A stretch of DNA of 24,644 nt from the IMG/VR virus record IMGVR_UViG_3300008120_000289, positions 1 through 24,644 of that record; one strand, written 5' to 3'. Shown in pieces: positions 1-8,038 of this stretch. Position 1 is the stretch's first letter. Each line of letters starts with the position of its first letter. A model generated the notes under the pieces. The model had not been told where the DNA came from. It made no database searches and worked only from the letters and a program-made list of their open reading frames with translations. A program made the position numbers and the translations under genes. The stretch is from a virus.

Positions 1-462
1 CTTATCTAATAATTCATCTAAAGTTAGTTGTGTGTCACTTTTATCTATTTTTAGGAATTCTTTGATGTCAGTAATGTCCTCGTCACAATCCTCAATCTCA
101 TTTAATTCCAAATTTTTAAAAACATACTGTTGAAATTCTTTTCTTTCTTGTTCTGACATTTCATCCTTAGTTTCAATTCCAAATAAATGTTTATTAACTG
201 TTGAGTCAACCCAATAATATAACTTACCTTTTTCATAAGGTTGTAAGAAAAATACTATACCTGAACATCCGAGAATATTATTTAAGTAATCTCCAATGTC
301 TTCAGTTTTCTCATTACTTTTGAACTTAAATATTACAGATTCAGGACCGTAGTAATATCTAATGCCATCATCATTAGTCATTATAAAAATCTCTTCAGAT
401 AAGAATGTTACAAACTTTTCTTGTTTGTCGTGTTTTGCAAATACATATAACAAATATTCCAT
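1..462 (-). CDS. Unknown protein, 3' end beyond the left edge
   Basis: An open minus-strand frame starts at the ATG at 462-460 and runs to base 1 without a stop, so 154 residues are visible and the C-terminus lies outside the window. The protein begins MEYLLYVFAKHDKQEKFVTF and becomes strongly acidic toward the visible end (runs such as NEIEDCDEDITDIKE). No catalytic motif, membrane segment or signal peptide is seen and I do not recognise the family. It lies 38 bases downstream of the gp46-like gene on the same strand. A Bacteroidetes-type TAnnTTTG sequence (TATCTTTG, 488-481) sits 18 bases before its start, so it may have its own promoter. That the frame is coding is well supported by its length in AT-rich DNA and by the position of the start codon. 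Its function is unknown. Confidence 0.8.
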   Translation of the reverse strand, partial: MEYLLYVFAKHDKQEKFVTFLSEEIFIMTNDDGIRYYYGPESVIFKFKSNEKTEDIGDYLNNILGCSGIVFFLQPYEKGKLYYWVDSTVNKHLFGIETKDEMSEQERKEFQQYVFKNLELNEIEDCDEDITDIKEFLKIDKSDTQLTLDELLDK

Positions 463-480
463 ATTTTTAAATTTATGATA

Positions 481-488
481 CAAAGATA
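481..488 (-). promoter_or_regulatory. Candidate Bacteroidetes-type -7 promoter box
   Basis: On the minus strand this reads TATCTTTG, an exact match to TAnnTTTG, the -7 consensus known for Bacteroidetes housekeeping promoters. It lies 18 bases upstream of the ATG at 462. No convincing -33 TTG was found at the usual distance, and AT-rich DNA yields such boxes by chance, so this is tentative. Confidence 0.35.
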
Positions 489-500
489 CAAAAAAATTTA

Positions 501-2873
501 TTACTGAGACACATAACTGATATTATTTTCTTTTTTTATTTTAATCACATTGTCTGCCCAGTTGGTTACTAAAGGATTGTGGGTTATTACAAATACTTTT
601 TCAAAATAATCTTTTATTTTAGTAAAAAAGTCAGAAACCATGTCCAAATTATCATTCGATATTTTACCAAATACTTCGTCAAATACAACTATATTAGGTT
701 TTGGTAATGAACATATCTTACTTAAAACCGCTCTCAATGCTAATGACGCAATTGTTCTTTCGTAACCCGAACCTGAGACCATTAGTTTTTCAATTTGAGT
801 GTTATTATCTATCATTATGAACTCTACCTCATTTTTCTCATTAATTCTAACTTCTAATTTAAAATGAGCACTATCCTCCATTAACCTTTGTAATTCTGAG
901 TTGATTAACGGCATCATAGTCTTCATAATTAATTTTGTAATACCGTTCTTACCAAATATTTCCAAATATAACTTATAAATCTTTTCTTTTTCAGATTCTT
1001 CTAAAATTTTAACAATTTTATTTAAGTTTTGTTGAATTTTTTCTGTCAAATTTTCAATTTGAAAATTGTTATTATTAATATTTTTGTTTATATTGGTTTT
1101 TTCAGTTTCTAATTCATCTAGTCTTAGATTGGCCTTAATGATTAAAGATTCAATTTTATTATTCTCCAATATTTTTTCTTGGATGTCATTATATCTTTTT
1201 AATTTATCATTTAAGTTTGATATTTTTAAATCAAAACTTTCAATACTCAAAAGATATTTTTCTTTAATTAGCTTGTTTTTTTCATACTCATCAAACTCTT
1301 TTTTTAACTGAACAAATCCTTTTTCTTTGTTGGATAATTCCGTCATTAAGGTTTCGATTTCGGTTTTATGCTGTAAAAGTCCATCAAGTTCAGATATTTT
1401 AGTTTGAGTGATTGACGCATTTAATAATTCAATACCACAGTGTTCACATTTAATTCCACCACTAACAGAACTTTTAAGTTTTTCAATTTCTCTTACAGTG
1501 GTTTCTACTTCAATTTTTTTCTTTAACTCTTCCTGATATTGTTCTTTAACGGTATCGTGTTTATCTTCATAATAAAATTCCGAAGGTTCAATAACCTTTA
1601 TTTCTTTTAATTGTTTTTCAACTCCAGATTTTTGGATTTCTAAACCTTCAATCTCTTCCTCAACTTTTGAGGGTTGAAGTAATACGAGTTCTTTGTCTAT
1701 GTCGGTAAACTTTTTATTAGTTAATCCATCTTTATATTCTTTACCTTTAACAATTCTATCTTTAACATCATTCAACTTTACCTCAAGTTCTTTATTATTT
1801 TCTTTTAAGTTTGAGATATTCTGATTGAATGTTTCATTATCAGATTTTAATTGTTCGCTATTGTAGACATTGGAAATCATTGATTTTGAAAACTCAGAGT
1901 AGATTTCCTTAGCGGTTTCTTCTTTCTTTTTTAAGAAGTCTAAACCCATAAACCTTGATAAAACTTGTCCTCTAGCGGTTGGTTTTGAATCAACTAAGTC
2001 TTCTAAATTAGTGGCGGTAGTTAGAATAGTCATTAAGAAATCTTCTTTAGACCCAATAGAGTTCTTAATGAAGTTTTCGGTTTCCCTTCTTTGTTCTCCG
2101 GTGAAGTTTTGTAAAGACCCATCAGATAACTTTTTAAAGAAATCTAATTCAGTCTTTACGTTCCACTCACCTGATTTTGACTTTTTCCTTTCGAGATTTC
2201 TAACGATAATATATTCATCACCATCAATTAAAACATCTCCTCTAACGTGAACCTTATTCTTGTCTGTAAATCTATTAAAGATTTCTTCTGCTTTACTAGT
2301 CTTAGTTGTTTCGTTAAAGAATAGGAAAAGTAATAAATCAACGGTTAACACCGTTTTTCCTCCAAAGTTAGGCGGATTTGATTCTACAACAGATATTCCA
2401 TCACATTTATTAAAATCTAATTTTTGATTCTCACCATAAGATAAGAAGTTTGAAAATTCAATTTTCTTAATATACCATTTTTTAAATGGTATGACTTCGT
2501 TATCGCTAAGTGTTAGTTTGTTATCAACAATAGAATCTATCTTTAAAATTTCTTCAATTTTATCTTCATTAGATTTTGATTTAAGAAACAATTTGATTAA
2601 TTCAACCTGATAATTTTTATCTAATATATTGAATGATATGTCGACATTGTGTGTAACATCATCCGCAACTTTTGTCTTAGTAATTAAGGAAACGTTTGTT
2701 GTGTTATACTTTTTTTGAAAATAATTTTTAACACTTCTAAGTTTTTCTTGGGTAAAGTTCTCTGCAGAATCTTCCCAAATAACCTTAATATAAGGATTAT
2801 CAAGTTTGTCAAATTCCATTTCTTTGTTTGTTATTTCGTAATTAAATTCTATTGCCGGAGTAAACAAATCCAT
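501..2873 (-). CDS. gp46: gp46-like recombination endonuclease subunit (SbcC/Rad50 family ATPase)
   Basis: This is the ATPase partner of the gp47-like nuclease encoded upstream. In T4 the gp46-gp47 complex resects DNA ends for recombination-dependent replication. Seen in the 790-aa product: an SMC-type N-terminal strand and P-loop near residues 136-173 (FSNFLSYGENQ, then NPPNFGGKT), long coiled coils at about 320-470 and 485-640, a zinc hook CEHC at 476-479, an ABC signature VSGSGYE at 699-705, Walker B VVFDEVFGK with D732/E733, and an H-loop histidine at 765 (ITHNP). Two oddities stand out. About 130 residues precede the ATPase core, where family members usually begin almost directly with it. 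The P-loop also lacks the usual first glycine (P in its place). The start codon overlaps the upstream gene's stop by one base (TAATG), which fixes the start. The stop is TAA. Confidence 0.92.
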   Translation of the reverse strand: MDLFTPAIEFNYEITNKEMEFDKLDNPYIKVIWEDSAENFTQEKLRSVKNYFQKKYNTTNVSLITKTKVADDVTHNVDISFNILDKNYQVELIKLFLKSKSNEDKIEEILKIDSIVDNKLTLSDNEVIPFKKWYIKKIEFSNFLSYGENQKLDFNKCDGISVVESNPPNFGGKTVLTVDLLLFLFFNETTKTSKAEEIFNRFTDKNKVHVRGDVLIDGDEYIIVRNLERKKSKSGEWNVKTELDFFKKLSDGSLQNFTGEQRRETENFIKNSIGSKEDFLMTILTTATNLEDLVDSKPTARGQVLSRFMGLDFLKKKEETAKEIYSEFSKSMISNVYNSEQLKSDNETFNQNISNLKENNKELEVKLNDVKDRIVKGKEYKDGLTNKKFTDIDKELVLLQPSKVEEEIEGLEIQKSGVEKQLKEIKVIEPSEFYYEDKHDTVKEQYQEELKKKIEVETTVREIEKLKSSVSGGIKCEHCGIELLNASITQTKISELDGLLQHKTEIETLMTELSNKEKGFVQLKKEFDEYEKNKLIKEKYLLSIESFDLKISNLNDKLKRYNDIQEKILENNKIESLIIKANLRLDELETEKTNINKNINNNNFQIENLTEKIQQNLNKIVKILEESEKEKIYKLYLEIFGKNGITKLIMKTMMPLINSELQRLMEDSAHFKLEVRINEKNEVEFIMIDNNTQIEKLMVSGSGYERTIASLALRAVLSKICSLPKPNIVVFDEVFGKISNDNLDMVSDFFTKIKDYFEKVFVITHNPLVTNWADNVIKIKKENNISYVSQ

Positions 2874-3088
2874 TATTCACCTTCTTTAGTGTCTTCAATT
2901 TCAATTGAATCATACTCTACAGTATCGGTTTCTGCGGAATATTTTTCTTGAAATTCTTTGAACTTTTCTTCTAACATTTGTGTGTACTTCTTTTCAAAGT
3001 TTTTTTTCATTAACCCCAATTGTTCATTTCTTTTCTGAACTCTTTTTCTGTGAGCCTTAGCTCCACCTCTTTTTTTTGATGTTGGCAT
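2873..3088 (-). CDS. Small bipolar protein, basic N-terminus and acidic C-terminus
   Basis: This 71-aa product is very basic at its N-terminus (MPTSKKRGGAKAHRKRVQKR), has a probable helix in the middle (about residues 25-50) and ends in an acidic tail (DSIEIEDTKEGE). It has no cysteines, membrane segment or enzyme motif. The basic end suggests nucleic-acid binding, but that is inference from composition only. Its stop overlaps the start of the gp46-like gene, so the two are probably co-translated, and the membrane-protein gene lies 12 bases upstream. I cannot name the family. Confidence 0.75.
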   Translation of the reverse strand: MPTSKKRGGAKAHRKRVQKRNEQLGLMKKNFEKKYTQMLEEKFKEFQEKYSAETDTVEYDSIEIEDTKEGE

Positions 3089-3100
3089 ATATATTTGTTT

Positions 3101-3448
3101 TTAATTGTTACTTGGTCTATTTTGTTCAAACCACTCAATTACTGAATTGAAAGCCCATACTGCACCTGACGCGAGCACTCCGTCTAAAAATATTGAGTAC
3201 CATTCATTAGTTCCGAATAAAGTGTTTGTCGGTGAGAAGAATGTTAATGATAAGAAAAATCCAACCCAAGTACTTGTACACATCATACAAGATACTAAGT
3301 CGGATATAAATTTGAAGACAAATCTTAAAGGAAATCCTTCAGTGTTCCCAATTACATTTATAAATTGTCTTGGAGCATTAAATATTGACCCGTAAACAAG
3401 TATGTTTGACATTCCGTAAGCAATTAAAATCCATATTAGTGTATTCAT
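3101..3448 (-). CDS. Small integral membrane protein with CxxC-x3-W motif (possible DUF1360-like)
   Basis: The 115-aa product has a hydrophobic N-terminal segment (about residues 2-22), a second hydrophobic stretch around 43-75 that contains C54-M-M-C57 followed by S-T-W61-V-G-F, and a third near 85-105. Cys-x2-Cys followed by a Trp-x-Gly in a membrane context resembles the DUF1360 family of small phage and bacterial membrane proteins. That assignment is from memory and is tentative. It overlaps the coiled-coil gene upstream by four bases (ATGA), so translational coupling is likely. A membrane protein between the two subunits of a DNA-end resection complex is unusual. Its role is unknown. Confidence 0.75.
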   Translation of the reverse strand: MNTLIWILIAYGMSNILVYGSIFNAPRQFINVIGNTEGFPLRFVFKFISDLVSCMMCTSTWVGFFLSLTFFSPTNTLFGTNEWYSIFLDGVLASGAVWAFNSVIEWFEQNRPSNN

Positions 3449-4005
3449 AGTTTCTGATTTAAATTAGAGCCTTTTAAAAAAACAGCTCCTTGGTTTATTG
3501 TTAGTTTTTCTAACTCGTTTATTTTATTTTCAAGTTCTTTTATTTTCTCGTCCTTCAAAGATAATTCTTTTTTTAGATTTAACAAAGTATTTTGTAATAA
3601 TTTTAACTTTTCTTCTTTATTATCGTCTGAATTTGTGATATATACTATCTTCTCAACAGGAACTTCCTTTTCAATTATTTTCTCAATTACAACTTCATTA
3701 TTAATCGGAACTTGTTTCTCAACAATTTTTTCTACAATAATTTCTTTTTCGACAGGGACTTCAACTATTTTCTCCACAATCTTTTCGACAATAACTTCCC
3801 TATCTACCGGAACTTCAACTATCTTTTCAATAACTTTAGTTTCGTCCTGTCCAAGTAGTCCATATTTGTTAATATCGAATCCTTTTTTAAAACATTCATT
3901 AACAAAAAAATTAATATCCATAATACCATTAATATAACAGTAATCATAAACATCTTTAAAGTTTTTTATTTCAAACTTATGCGTTTGTGAGTTTTTCTGT
4001 TCCAT
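3445..4005 (-). CDS. Repeat and coiled-coil protein with EKIVE(V/K)xVP repeats
   Basis: The 186-aa product has three parts. A small N-terminal region (about 1-52) contains DVYDYCYING and looks globular. Residues about 57-125 are a short-period repeat built from units such as VEKIVEVPV and EKEIIVEKIVEK. A Leu/Lys/Glu coiled coil follows at about 130-172 (ELSLKDEKIKELENKINELE). The repeat looks like an extended beta or coiled stalk and the coiled coil suggests oligomerisation. No enzyme motif is seen. It starts inside the last 29 bases of the gp47-like gene and overlaps the membrane-protein start by four bases, so it belongs to the same operon. The role is unknown; a scaffold or tether linked to the membrane protein next to it is possible but is inference. 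Confidence 0.8.
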   Translation of the reverse strand: MEQKNSQTHKFEIKNFKDVYDYCYINGIMDINFFVNECFKKGFDINKYGLLGQDETKVIEKIVEVPVDREVIVEKIVEKIVEVPVEKEIIVEKIVEKQVPINNEVVIEKIIEKEVPVEKIVYITNSDDNKEEKLKLLQNTLLNLKKELSLKDEKIKELENKINELEKLTINQGAVFLKGSNLNQKL

Positions 4006-4756
4006 TGATAATATCTTCGTATGAGTCTATTGCAAATGCTAAGAAAGGTTTTGGATTAAAAACGTCTATTGTTTTATATTCCATTGTATCGACATTTAAA
4101 ATTCCATACCCGTGACTGCTAATCGATTCCCCATAGTTTTGTTGGCAAAATGAACCTATCATCCTCCCTTTTTTCCCGTTTGGTATATCAAAACTAGACC
4201 TTTTATGTATATCTCCACAAAGAACACAATCTAATCCATTAAATTTTTCTATATCATAAGCATGGTCTCCAAAATCATAACCTAAATCTGTTTTAAGTCC
4301 CGATATTGGCCCATGAAACAAACCAATTTTTACACCCTTTCCTTCTGAAATTTCTGGTGGTATATTACCTTGAAATTGGGAATACACGCACCACGATACA
4401 TTTTCATCTTCATAGACTCCCCTATCTTTATAATAAATTATTTTAGGATTATTCAATGAATTTATTATTGGGGTTAACGCGTCTAACCTTTCAAAATTAG
4501 TTATAAAATCGTGATTACCAGGTATTATTATTATAATGGCAATTTTTGAGCATTCGGTCAATAACCAAGAAACCATTTCTATGAGTTCCGGCGTCATTTG
4601 ATTTTTGGAGTGAACTAAGTCACCTGTAAACACGATTCTATCGGGTTTAATTTCTCTAAATTGATTAAACATATCATTTAAAATTCCGCGATAAAGTTCG
4701 TGGTCTTTAAATAATCTTATGTGTAAATCAGAGAAGTGCACTATTTTATTAATCAT
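3977..4756 (-). CDS. gp47: gp47-like recombination nuclease subunit (SbcD/Mre11 family)
   Basis: This is a calcineurin-like metallophosphoesterase that would form the nuclease half of the gp46-gp47 end-processing complex. All metal-binding motifs can be read in the 259-aa product: FSDLHI near residues 8-13, GDLVH at 45-49, GNHDF at 80-84, FHGP near 147-150 and GDIHKR at 181-186. The length is somewhat shorter than bacterial SbcD and near that of phage gp47 proteins, so a large C-terminal capping domain is unlikely. The start overlaps the stop of the upstream gene by eight bases. In T4, genes 47 and 46 lie close together; here three small genes separate them. Confidence 0.93.
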   Translation of the reverse strand: MINKIVHFSDLHIRLFKDHELYRGILNDMFNQFREIKPDRIVFTGDLVHSKNQMTPELIEMVSWLLTECSKIAIIIIIPGNHDFITNFERLDALTPIINSLNNPKIIYYKDRGVYEDENVSWCVYSQFQGNIPPEISEGKGVKIGLFHGPISGLKTDLGYDFGDHAYDIEKFNGLDCVLCGDIHKRSSFDIPNGKKGRMIGSFCQQNYGESISSHGYGILNVDTMEYKTIDVFNPKPFLAFAIDSYEDIINGTEKLTNA

Positions 4757-5696
4757 TTTTATCTTTTTCTTTAAGTTTCATATTTTTTTTCATTTTTTTA
4801 TGGTATTCTTCAACTTTTGCTATCTTGTCTTCAACTTCTTTATTTTTTTTTAATATTTCCGCAAGTCTACCCGTATAACGATTAATCCCTTGATTTTCCA
4901 AAAAATTATCAATTAATTCCTCAGTAATTAACTTAGGGTCAGTACCAACTTCATGAATAAATTTATCTTTTAAATGTGACGGTATTACTTTATGTTTTAA
5001 CTCTAAATTAATTTCACCATGTTTAACCACATTTTGTTCTAAATAAAATACTTGATAACCGACATCTTCAGGTTTATTCACGGTTAAATCAATATCATAA
5101 ACTTTTCTATCAACTTCAGACCCATCATTTTTATCAATAACTTCAAATAACCCTCTCACTAAAACACTTCTAACACCTTTAGTTTTGTATTCTTCAGGGT
5201 TATCCAAAACATCATCTAATAATTTATGAATATCATTTCTTAACATTAATTCATTATTTGTTACTGATATATCTTGCACCATTTCAGGAGACCAAGTTAA
5301 TAAAATGTGTTTTCTTGGTTCAAATGTTATTGGGTCATAAATTACCGGTCCAATTGCTGCACCATTCTTAACAGGTTTAAGTAATTGACTTGGGTCATAC
5401 ATTTCAGGTGTTAAAGCTAACGACAATAAATAACATCTACCTTTAAATTCCATTAAATCCGATAATTTAATAGTCTGAGTAGTATAAATCTCACCATTTT
5501 TCCCTTTAACTAACGGCATCGTTAAAATATCTAACGAATCGCATTTAGCAAATTCATCACATTCTTTAATAAGAAGTTTATATTCCTCCAAATTTTCACC
5601 ATAAAGACAAGTTTCGTCTACAAACTTTACGCCTGAATCCCATGTGTGATTTTTTTTGCTAATTAAAGCCACTTCTAAAAACTCTTTTAATTTCAT
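4749..5696 (-). CDS. Unknown 315-aa protein, lysine-rich C-terminus
   Basis: I do not recognise this protein. The N-terminal two thirds look globular and mixed alpha/beta, with no obvious catalytic signature. Residues from about 265 to the end are strongly charged (KKNKEVEDKIAKVEEYHKK, then MKKNMKLKEKDKND), predicted as a helix or coiled coil with a basic tail. No membrane segment or signal peptide is seen. It lies between the zinc-ribbon/PD-(D/E)XK genes and the gp47-like gene with a one-base gap upstream and an eight-base overlap downstream, so it is part of the replication/recombination operon. A role in DNA metabolism is inferred only from that position. Confidence 0.8.
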   Translation of the reverse strand: MKLKEFLEVALISKKNHTWDSGVKFVDETCLYGENLEEYKLLIKECDEFAKCDSLDILTMPLVKGKNGEIYTTQTIKLSDLMEFKGRCYLLSLALTPEMYDPSQLLKPVKNGAAIGPVIYDPITFEPRKHILLTWSPEMVQDISVTNNELMLRNDIHKLLDDVLDNPEEYKTKGVRSVLVRGLFEVIDKNDGSEVDRKVYDIDLTVNKPEDVGYQVFYLEQNVVKHGEINLELKHKVIPSHLKDKFIHEVGTDPKLITEELIDNFLENQGINRYTGRLAEILKKNKEVEDKIAKVEEYHKKMKKNMKLKEKDKND

Positions 5697-5697
5697 A

Positions 5698-5958
5698 TTA
5701 CATTACAATTTTTGGTGGATAACCTAAATCATTATCCTTTTTTATATTAATTTCAACAGGGTTGATTCCATATAATTTATTTTTGGTTTCACAACCTCTT
5801 TTTGTAAAGATTCTTGGTAAATCTTCTTCTTTAACTTCTTTCATTTTTTCTATTATTGGAAAAACATCCATATAATAAACATTACCATTGTTGTCTTCTT
5901 TAGATTTGGCAGATAGATATCCGTCCAACCAAAAGTAAAATTCTTTGTGACTTAACAT
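5698..5958 (-). CDS. Small unknown protein (86 aa)
   Basis: The product begins MLSHKEFYFWLDGYLSAKS, an aromatic-rich opening of the F-x-x-W-L-x-G type seen in many small phage proteins of unknown function. It continues with a charged helix (about 35-50) and ends in a Gly/Pro-containing tail. No cysteine pair, enzyme motif or membrane segment is visible. The stop lies one base before the next gene's ATG and the start two bases after the upstream gene's stop, so it is tightly packed in the operon. The function is unknown. Confidence 0.7.
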   Translation of the reverse strand: MLSHKEFYFWLDGYLSAKSKEDNNGNVYYMDVFPIIEKMKEVKEEDLPRIFTKRGCETKNKLYGINPVEINIKKDNDLGYPPKIVM

Positions 5959-5960
5959 AT

Positions 5961-6170
5961 TTAAAATAATTCAAATTCTTTATTAACGTGTCCACAACTA
6001 TTACACATATAAGTTGGGAACGGAACCATAGTGTCTTCTCCACTTCCTGTTAAAATTTTAGATACTTTTTTAATTAGAACTACTTCTTTAAAGTATTTTG
6101 ATTGGCAGTTCTCACAATCAACAGTTGGTTGTTGTTTTAAATCGATTTTTGGTTTTCCTATTTCTTCCAT
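5961..6170 (-). CDS. Small zinc-ribbon protein
   Basis: This 69-aa product carries two Cys-x2-Cys knuckles, C19-E-N-C22 and C56-N-S-C59 followed by GH, separated by about 33 residues. That is the layout of a treble-clef or zinc-ribbon fold with four Cys ligands. Proteins like this often bind nucleic acid or a polymerase, but nothing here shows a partner. The sequence before its ATG reads TATATTTG-TAAT-ATG, which includes a TAnnTTTG box very close to the start. It lies between the PD-(D/E)XK nuclease gene (14-base gap) and a small unknown gene. Confidence 0.75.
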   Translation of the reverse strand: MEEIGKPKIDLKQQPTVDCENCQSKYFKEVVLIKKVSKILTGSGEDTMVPFPTYMCNSCGHVNKEFELF

Positions 6171-6184
6171 ATTACAAATATAAT

Positions 6185-7051
6185 TTATTTTTTTATCTTA
6201 GTCAAATAATCTGACATATTCATATTAAGAACGGTTGATATAACTTCTTTTGGGACTCTATATTCTTCAAACTTTGAAGTGTCTTTAAGGTGAACAATAA
6301 TACAACCATATAATTTAACATTTTCATATTTTGTCCCCTTTAACATTTTGAGTAAAAGTTTCCCATATAAAGGTAATTGTGTGAAATAATGTCCTAATGA
6401 TATATTAGGTAATTTTTCAAATGGCGGTCTCATTCTTTTTGTAAACTGATTTTCTTGGAAATTCTTTTCCTTATTTGTTTTATAATCAGTTATAATAAAC
6501 CCGTACTCATTTTTTTCTTTATTATGAATTAACCATCCCGTATCTCCCTGACCAGTATATCCTAACTCAGGGTCTCCTAATACAATCTCAGTATCTAAAA
6601 GAACCGCACCTCTTTCTTTCATTAACTCCAAGAAGTTAGTTCCTGCGTGAATCATTGAATCTCCCTTTAATATTTGTGTAAAGTCACATTCAAATATCGG
6701 TTCTCTAACTTCTTTCTCTAATTGGAACATTTCCAAAGATTTCTTCTCTAAATGGAAATGCACTCTACTTCCCATATTTGTTGAGTATGTTCCGGCTTCC
6801 GCCCATTCTTTCAACAATCTTTCTTTAACAACAGGGTCTCCTTTACTTTTTTTCTCTGCGGCCTCGTCTGTTGGAAACTCGTCATAAAAAACTTTCATTA
6901 CTTTTGATACTGATGGGAAATCACCTTTTAGTTCCCCTTTTGTATCTTTCATAAAATATTTATGGTCTTCTTCGATGAAAGTAAGTTCAATTTCTTTTCT
7001 TCTTTCATCTAAAACTTTTCTTATATCATCAGCAATCTCTATTAAATCCAT
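6185..7051 (-). CDS. PD-(D/E)XK superfamily nuclease (RecB/Cas4-like)
   Basis: The 288-aa product shows the RecB-type nuclease motifs in order: an early PSVSKVMK segment (46-53), GSRVHFHLE with His near 98-100, E154 in DTEIVLGD, GQGDTGWL with D170, then TDYKTNK with D189 and K191, and a QxxxY motif (Q225-LPL-Y229). This is the catalytic core of metal-dependent exonucleases and endonucleases of the RecB/lambda-exonuclease-like group. No iron-sulphur cysteine cluster is seen, so it is not a typical Cas4. Its start overlaps the primase stop by one base (TAATG), so the two are likely co-expressed. Roles in end resection or flap processing fit the neighbouring gp46/47-like genes; the exact substrate is not shown. 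Confidence 0.88.
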   Translation of the reverse strand: MDLIEIADDIRKVLDERRKEIELTFIEEDHKYFMKDTKGELKGDFPSVSKVMKVFYDEFPTDEAAEKKSKGDPVVKERLLKEWAEAGTYSTNMGSRVHFHLEKKSLEMFQLEKEVREPIFECDFTQILKGDSMIHAGTNFLELMKERGAVLLDTEIVLGDPELGYTGQGDTGWLIHNKEKNEYGFIITDYKTNKEKNFQENQFTKRMRPPFEKLPNISLGHYFTQLPLYGKLLLKMLKGTKYENVKLYGCIIVHLKDTSKFEEYRVPKEVISTVLNMNMSDYLTKIKK

Positions 7052-7956
7052 TAGTGTTTCATTTTATAATAATATTCATTTATGTTACCTCTCAAATCAC
7101 AAATATCTTTATCATTAGGTAACTTCAATATTTTAATTTTTCCAAATAATCTTCCCCCATTTAATTGTTCATATAATTTAACCGCATCTTTAAATGCGTC
7201 ACCATCAAGACCAATTGTTATTTCCCCTCTCGCCTTTTCATATATAGTATTGAATAATAAATCACTCATATATTTTCCCAATAATGGAATACTATTATCA
7301 ACAAAGAATCCGTCAAACACACCTTCAACTAAGAATATATCTTTTTTCCAATTAATTATACTCTCATTGAAAATTATCTTGTCCTTTTCATAATCTGGGT
7401 TTTTGTATTTTGCTTTTGAGTGTGGGTCCCAACTTCTTGCAATATAATAATTAAGTTCTCCCTCTTTATCAAAAGAAGGGACAATAATTCTTCCCATATG
7501 AGAACCTTTATCGCAAAAACCAATTTGGTATTTTCTAATCATATAATCATCAATACCTCTATTTTTAAGATAAGTGTATGCCTGTCTTCTAACAGGATAT
7601 TTCTCAGAAGAATCCATTATTCTTACATAACTTTCGGGTAATTTGATTTTTGGTTTCTTAACTTCTTTTACAGTTTGTTCTTCAGGTTTGAAAACGGCGT
7701 ATATCTTTTTTTGTTTTTTGTTTGCGTATTGGTCAATTAATTTACCCAAAGGTCCTTTCATCTCATTAACCTCAGCACAACTCCAACATTTAAAAACATG
7801 TTGAATGTAATTAATTTCTAAGTTACCTTTGTTTTTTCCTTCGTCGCATTGTGGACAGTTTACCGCAATTTGTCCTTTAGATTCGTAATGTTGTTTTTCC
7901 TTACCGAATAAATCCCTTATTAAATCAACCAATATTTCTCCATCATCCATCATCAT
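7051..7956 (-). CDS. DNA primase, zinc finger plus TOPRIM (DnaG type)
   Basis: The 301-aa product would make RNA primers for phage lagging-strand synthesis. It has an N-terminal zinc-binding domain with C34-PQ-C37 and C57-WS-C60. A primase core follows (GRIIVPSFDKEGELNYYIAR, about 155-174). The TOPRIM motifs are E211-G-x2-D (VEGVFDGF), D251-G-D253 (GLDGDAF) and a KD pair near 283-284 (PNDKDICDL). There is no helicase domain, and the protein is much shorter than bacterial DnaG (about 600 aa), so a separate helicase is expected elsewhere. The product begins MMMDD, so the exact start could be any of three adjacent ATGs. It is the first gene of the left operon and faces the plus-strand island across an 82-base gap. 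Confidence 0.92.
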   Translation of the reverse strand: MMMDDGEILVDLIRDLFGKEKQHYESKGQIAVNCPQCDEGKNKGNLEINYIQHVFKCWSCAEVNEMKGPLGKLIDQYANKKQKKIYAVFKPEEQTVKEVKKPKIKLPESYVRIMDSSEKYPVRRQAYTYLKNRGIDDYMIRKYQIGFCDKGSHMGRIIVPSFDKEGELNYYIARSWDPHSKAKYKNPDYEKDKIIFNESIINWKKDIFLVEGVFDGFFVDNSIPLLGKYMSDLLFNTIYEKARGEITIGLDGDAFKDAVKLYEQLNGGRLFGKIKILKLPNDKDICDLRGNINEYYYKMKH

Positions 7957-8038
7957 ATTAAGTATAAATAAAAATAATCAATAATCAAACTTCACAAGTT
8001 TTTCCAACGTCTTATATTTATCATTATAAAACAATTAA
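7957..8038. promoter_or_regulatory. Divergent promoter region between primase and plus-strand island
   Basis: This 82-base AT-rich gap separates two divergent gene sets and must hold start sites for both. On the minus strand TATTTATA (7970-7963) lies six bases before the primase ATG; the same bases read TATAAATA on the plus strand, identical to the T4 late-promoter core. On the plus strand TATATTTA (8013-8020), one mismatch from TAnnTTTG, lies 18 bases before the ATG at 8039, the same spacing as the box before the gene at 462. No clear -33 element or operator palindrome is seen. Confidence 0.5.

Noticed and set aside
2472-2492. Perfect 9-bp hairpin with 3-base loop inside the gp46-like gene
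   Set aside because: It lies in coding sequence with no T-tract on either strand, so it is not a terminator. It falls at the junction of the N-terminal extension and the ATPase core, but that is probably chance in AT-rich DNA.
3635-3937. Plus-strand ORF rich in FST/GTS repeats
   Set aside because: It is the antisense shadow of the EKIVEVPV repeat gene, which has proper operon overlaps.
5961-6170. Treating the small zinc-ribbon gene as a sigma or late transcription factor
   Set aside because: Only two CxxC pairs are visible; nothing indicates polymerase or promoter binding.
6185-7051. Calling the PD-(D/E)XK nuclease a Cas4 and the locus a CRISPR system
   Set aside because: No iron-sulphur cysteine cluster, no other cas genes and no repeats are present.
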